Assembly (NCBI RefSeq): GCF_000711885.1
Contig: NZ_JONK01000017.1
Span: forward strand, 1 to 64,000
DNA length: 64,000 bases
Reading direction: 5' to 3'
DNA from: Chromobacterium haemolyticum DSM 19808
GTDB taxonomy: Bacteria > Pseudomonadota > Gammaproteobacteria > Burkholderiales > Chromobacteriaceae
The notes under the pieces: model-generated
The model's input: only the letters and a program-made list of their open reading frames with translations
Told to the model about the DNA's origin: nothing
Database searches by the model: none
Part shown: in pieces, positions 61,501 to 64,000 of the stretch
How the letters are laid out: every line of letters starts with the position of its first letter
How positions within the stretch are numbered: position 1 is the stretch's first letter
Position numbers and translations under genes: made by a program

Positions 61501-64000
61501 GTCAGCTGCGGCGGGAAGTTGTATACGCGCGCCTCGGCCGGCGGCGCGTCCAGGTCGCTGAGGATGCGGTTGCCGAACAAATCCAGCCAGGCCAGTTCAA
61601 TTTGCAACAAACCGCCCACGCCCAGGTATGGGCTGCCGCTCACCGCAGGCGAGGCCTGGCGCTGCACCGGCGGATGCCGGTACAAACCGGGATACGGCAC
61701 GGTGCGGACATAACGCCACGGCTCGTCCTCGTTCGCGGCGCGCGGCGCGCGCACTTTGTCGGCAGGGCCGTTGCCGTCGATATTGCCCGGACCGGTGGCC
61801 ACGCCGAAATTGCTCTCTTTGAAATCGTCGGTCAGGCTGTTGCGGTAGCCGAGCAGATTGAACAGATTGGCCAGATAGATCCAGCCCCAATCGGCGCCGT
61901 CGGCCCTGTCCGGCACGGGCGGGGCGGCCTTGCGCTCCAGTTCGATGCCGGCCACGCCGGCCTGAGTCGTGGCCGACACATCGAACGGCCCCAACTCGAC
62001 CTCCAGCGCGGTTTGGGCCGGGAACAGGCCGGGCGTGCGCGCATTGGCTGCGGCCAGGCCGGCCAAGGGCGCCTGGAAATAGGCCGAGACATCGTCCAGC
62101 GTGGAGAACACAGCGCCGTTGGCGTAGCGCCGGCCCACGGTCACATCGACCTCGGGCAGACGCAAAGCGGTATAGCTGACCAACGGGCCGCTCCAGCTGG
62201 CGCGATACGGGTTGGCCTGCTTGATCGCGTCTTCGGTGGTGAAGAAATGCTCGGCGATGCGCGTCAGGTCGCCGCCAGGGGCCGCGCCAGTCGGCGCGAC
62301 TTGATAAACGCCGCCATGCACTCGCAACACGGCGCCGTCGCGCAACGGCCGCCCGGCGTTAAGCCGGGCCAGACTATCGACCCGGCTGTAATAGCCGGCG
62401 GCGACGCCGTCCAGCGTGGCCGCGTCAGCCAACGGCGCGGTCTGTTCCCGCCGCAGCACCGCGGTCGCCACCAGCGCCGCGGCGCTGGCGTCGAAGGACT
62501 CATTGGTGGCCAGCACGTTCATCCAGTTGCCCACCGCCTGCCCTTCGCCCTCGTCCGCGGCGAACAGCGCCAGCACCGCCAGTTCGGCTTCGCCGCTGTC
62601 GTTGAACACATGGTCCGGCAAACCGGACAGCGTGCCGCCGGCTTGCAAGCCCTGGCTGTAGCTGAGGAAAAAGCCCCCCTGACGGGTGATGCTGGCTTCC
62701 CACAACAGCCGCAGAAAATCGTCCGGCGCGCCGATCAGATTGGGGAAGGCGTTCTCGGTCAGCGCCAGCGCGCGCAAGCCGTTCTGCGCCGGAGGACGGG
62801 TCTCGGTGGACAGATTGACCTTGGCGATGCCGGCCAGGCTGGCGGCCGGGTTTTCCATCTGCCAACCGGCCACCTCGCTGCCGGTGGCGGCCGGCCGGTA
62901 CAGCACCAGCAGTTGGCTCAAGCCCGCGCCCGGCCCCTGCAATTGGCTGAGCACGCGCTCCAGCAACACGATTTCCTTGTCCGGCGCGCCGATGATTTCA
63001 TACAGCCGCTGACTGCTGGGATTGTTCGCCAGCGGCTGAGTACGACGCACACCGAAGGGGATCAGCATGCCAAAGCCGTAATTGAGCAAGGGCTGCTCGC
63101 TGACGCTGCCGGTGGCGGCGTCGGTGCGCGCCAGCTGCGGCGCGAAACGCGGCAACACGCCTTGCTCCAGCGGGGTGTTGATCAGCGAATCCGGCAGGCT
63201 CCACAAACGCGGTTCGGCCACCTCCGGCGCGCGGGCCTGGCGCGGCAGCGCCACCGGCGCCGCGCACTGCCAGGGCTGGGAGCTGGACAGCGGGAAGCGC
63301 GAGGCCTGGGCCTCGGCGTCCAGCAAGGGCCGGATCGCCCGCGTATCCGTGCGCAAAGGCTGCCCGGTGGCTGTGGCGCGCACTTTCACATAGCGCAGGT
63401 AATCGTCCTGGCTCACTTCGAAACTGGCGCTGGCGCTGCCCGGCGCGCCCAGGCTGAGCCAGGTTTCGGCAGCGCCGCGGCTCAGCGTGAAGCTGAACTT
63501 CGCCCCCTGCGCCGGGTCTTGCAGCGCGGGCAGCGGGAAGGCCTGCCCAGTCAGCGCGAACAGACCCAGCTGCGCCGGGTAGTCGTAGCCGCCCTGGCCG
63601 TTGGGCTTGACGAACAAGCCGGGCGATTTCGCCGTCAGGCCGGCGGTGGGCAGCCGCAAACCGTTGAGGTAGTAACGCGAAGCCATCGCGCCCAGGTTCT
63701 GGAACGCCAGCGTGCGCAGCGCTTCGTCGATCAACTCGCCCACCTGGAACTGCGCCAGTTCCGGGATATTCAGATTGGGATCGCTGTCATGATCGAACAA
63801 ACCGGCGGCCGCGCCGTTGGCGCCGGCCAGCAGATCCAGGCTCACGCCCAAGCGCGCGGAAATGCCGGCCAGGGTGTCTCCAGCGGCCACCGGCTGCGAG
63901 AAGGCCGGCAACGCCAGTATCGCCAGCGACGACAACAGGTCCGCGCGCCGCAGCACGTCGCTGCCTTGCAGTAGCGTGTCCAGCGATACGCCCAGCCCGG
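58521..64000 (-). CDS. Giant protein with LysM-like repeats (5' end outside window)
   Basis: At least 1825 residues are visible; the frame stays open to the window edge, so the true start lies beyond it. Near the visible start there are LysM-like units: GVSLDTLLQGSDVL, then AAGDTLAGISARLGVSLDLLAGANGAAAGLF, and further ones around residues 540-640 (DLTRIAEHFFTTEDAIKQAN and LDDVSAYFQAPLAGLAAAN...PGLF). They alternate with DGAVLRV- and PAQTALEV-type beta segments. The remaining 1100 residues are beta-rich without a domain I recognise, and no clear enzyme motif or transmembrane segment is seen. It could be a surface or secreted structural protein or part of a toxin-like machine; I do not assign a function. 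Confidence 0.75.
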   Translation of the reverse strand, partial: GLGVSLDTLLQGSDVLRRADLLSSLAILALPAFSQPVAAGDTLAGISARLGVSLDLLAGANGAAAGLFDHDSDPNLNIPELAQFQVGELIDEALRTLAFQNLGAMASRYYLNGLRLPTAGLTAKSPGLFVKPNGQGGYDYPAQLGLFALTGQAFPLPALQDPAQGAKFSFTLSRGAAETWLSLGAPGSASASFEVSQDDYLRYVKVRATATGQPLRTDTRAIRPLLDAEAQASRFPLSSSQPWQCAAPVALPRQARAPEVAEPRLWSLPDSLINTPLEQGVLPRFAPQLARTDAATGSVSEQPLLNYGFGMLIPFGVRRTQPLANNPSSQRLYEIIGAPDKEIVLLERVLSQLQGPGAGLSQLLVLYRPAATGSEVAGWQMENPAASLAGIAKVNLSTETRPPAQNGLRALALTENAFPNLIGAPDDFLRLLWEASITRQGGFFLSYSQGLQAGGTLSGLPDHVFNDSGEAELAVLALFAADEGEGQAVGNWMNVLATNESFDASAAALVATAVLRREQTAPLADAATLDGVAAGYYSRVDSLARLNAGRPLRDGAVLRVHGGVYQVAPTGAAPGGDLTRIAEHFFTTEDAIKQANPYRASWSGPLVSYTALRLPEVDVTVGRRYANGAVFSTLDDVSAYFQAPLAGLAAANARTPGLFPAQTALEVELGPFDVSATTQAGVAGIELERKAAPPVPDRADGADWGWIYLANLFNLLGYRNSLTDDFKESNFGVATGPGNIDGNGPADKVRAPRAANEDEPWRYVRTVPYPGLYRHPPVQRQASPAVSGSPYLGVGGLLQIELAWLDLFGNRILSDLDAPPAEARVYNFPPQLTGYTDSVLGIGQWPSVANDYLFATLQDGKAGLKVSLAFDQQPYLDAAKALDAGGRQRIEQAIAIYAKVLYQLQDPNGLGIELSSSVCPETALLEPSQQAALVNWAVDIYAWLNSLLPNSSGSHQERAAGFQPLLELSAPLQAGQINDDQIFRLDASLTLSRKPQLVSGALAAVSGVAEAGTLLSPSTGPLQGDQAAASAQRDLKQFAARFEQALSTPQGPRYQVATGSDRNAFTGGSGMTLWAVQLGRDAAQGISYRLLNPGQPKQFAPRPVSNQLASKMDAAIIPYRTGKVISLQDPAEPRAFTDVDLDQWLQSSLARIDQLLSPAYVAPAQILRSLTGNNAMQGLLDAKEALAQALKSAMIPVFRDESADQRELDAIREAFFQRMLGTLSEFYAVRAGLQFQAEVNAAIQPSGAELTPRLYGNIVSQPGGSGIMGRGNLSLTAPKLGLKLAGDGGGNTRLLSFLLSSAGLEAKKVDLDLVFEGQNIEHQIGALAGIRGYQPSSWLSFVADTAGESWPLRQALGAFSTPIVLRAFPETPTLTLQEAAANADIACPCRLPADEVMAARLTAAGDPACSRPGDYNPLAALSRWNYRLRYALQRHFEQDAINGQIDFNLGGQSGLRAMALSRDLFDNLAEMTQVFPKVVEDLNRFLLPLDINSKDPAQIQNAEAALLSAGEMVQWLADSAGGGGLLQANSRLLAQAEPIRFVIEEDAVERVNPDGGKVSALRVTLTLAQPLPERAGQPFVQVEPERYECEPEEGEGLSRSFTYLDRSTGAYLAASEGKGIAARMVVLPDLDILERQDANAQVFLRRNEELVPGKPTAEPFVYQTPTVSLSAPLRPTVDSDQPVNMAVIYAQGADQPVSRSLECQLGLFYQALFGHAGSDSAILSLTVYYEYRLNDALSKVRLPVYLMPPTEVALQEGGGGLPLADVVVQQARGCVDWFAAHEPEQKGGSLWFDLTVSSNLTEQAQPLLRLRNVFLELTRIEPPMV

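Noticed and set aside
60267..63974. A very long open frame (over 1200 codons) on the plus strand opposite the giant gene
   Set aside because: It is the mirror of a GC-rich coding region: low-complexity Arg/Gln/Ala-rich translation, no domain, and the opposite strand has LysM-like modules. Similar long antisense frames at 58590-60239, 47544-48773, 43649-45556, 26147-27187, 7766-8890 and 15242-16240 were dropped for the same reason.

Overview
The window looks like a GC-rich betaproteobacterial chromosome. The overall gene set (DarP, Mog, PmbA, HflX, CysM, a CHASE2-GGDEF/FecR pair, acetoacetate decarboxylase with 3-hydroxybutyrate dehydrogenase) and the base composition suggest a Neisseriales member close to Chromobacterium. 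This is an inference from gene content; there is no rRNA here to confirm it.

Region 1 (1-27,241) is chromosomal backbone: tRNA-Asp; a secreted LysM/FecR protein with a membrane CHASE2-diguanylate cyclase; DsbB; a patatin lipase; an alkB-alkA alkylation-repair operon; PmbA divergent from a DarP-Mog-hydrolase-MFS-lipoprotein run; two HD-GYP-type proteins (one degenerate, one with an HPt domain) around a dienelactone hydrolase; a cold-shock gene; lipoproteins; an MFS transporter co-translated with an Fe-S type regulator; dGTPase; and a three-gene operon encoding a secreted copper-radical oxidase (galactose oxidase fold with a ricin lectin domain), a c-type cytochrome and a SCO1-like copper protein.

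Region 2 (28,179-41,491) is the most interesting part: a complete, apparently intact Tn7-like transposon inserted 7 bp after the stop codon of msrB. Both ends start TGTAGGGA, a 5-bp target duplication (CCTGC) flanks it, and it carries tnsA, tnsB, tnsC and one large tniQ/tnsD-like target selector. The cargo is an AT-rich island holding a ribbon-helix-helix protein, a small regulator with a three-half-site operator, a complete C5-cytosine DNA methyltransferase, and a convergent 724-residue fusion of a GHKL ATPase with a PD-(D/E)XK nuclease-like domain. A GC-richer KAP-family P-loop NTPase gene lies at the far end. I read this as a defence cargo: probably an unusual restriction-modification system in which the GHKL-nuclease takes the endonuclease role, plus a PifA-like NTPase.

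Region 3 (41,589-64,000) returns to backbone: NUDIX hydrolase divergent from a DeoR regulator, PhzF-like protein, an epimerase/MerR/DJ-1 cluster, a YheS-like ABC-F ATPase, HflX, a RhlE-like helicase, a NagD-like phosphatase, the adc-bdhA-patatin ketone-body cluster, a glutathione transferase, CysM and the 3' 5.5 kb of a giant LysM-like protein whose start lies outside the window.

A dispersed family of about 140-bp imperfectly palindromic intergenic repeats runs through the backbone (at least eleven copies plus fragments) and is absent from the transposon. Several copies begin exactly at the stop codon of the neighbouring gene. No CRISPR array, rRNA or prophage was seen.
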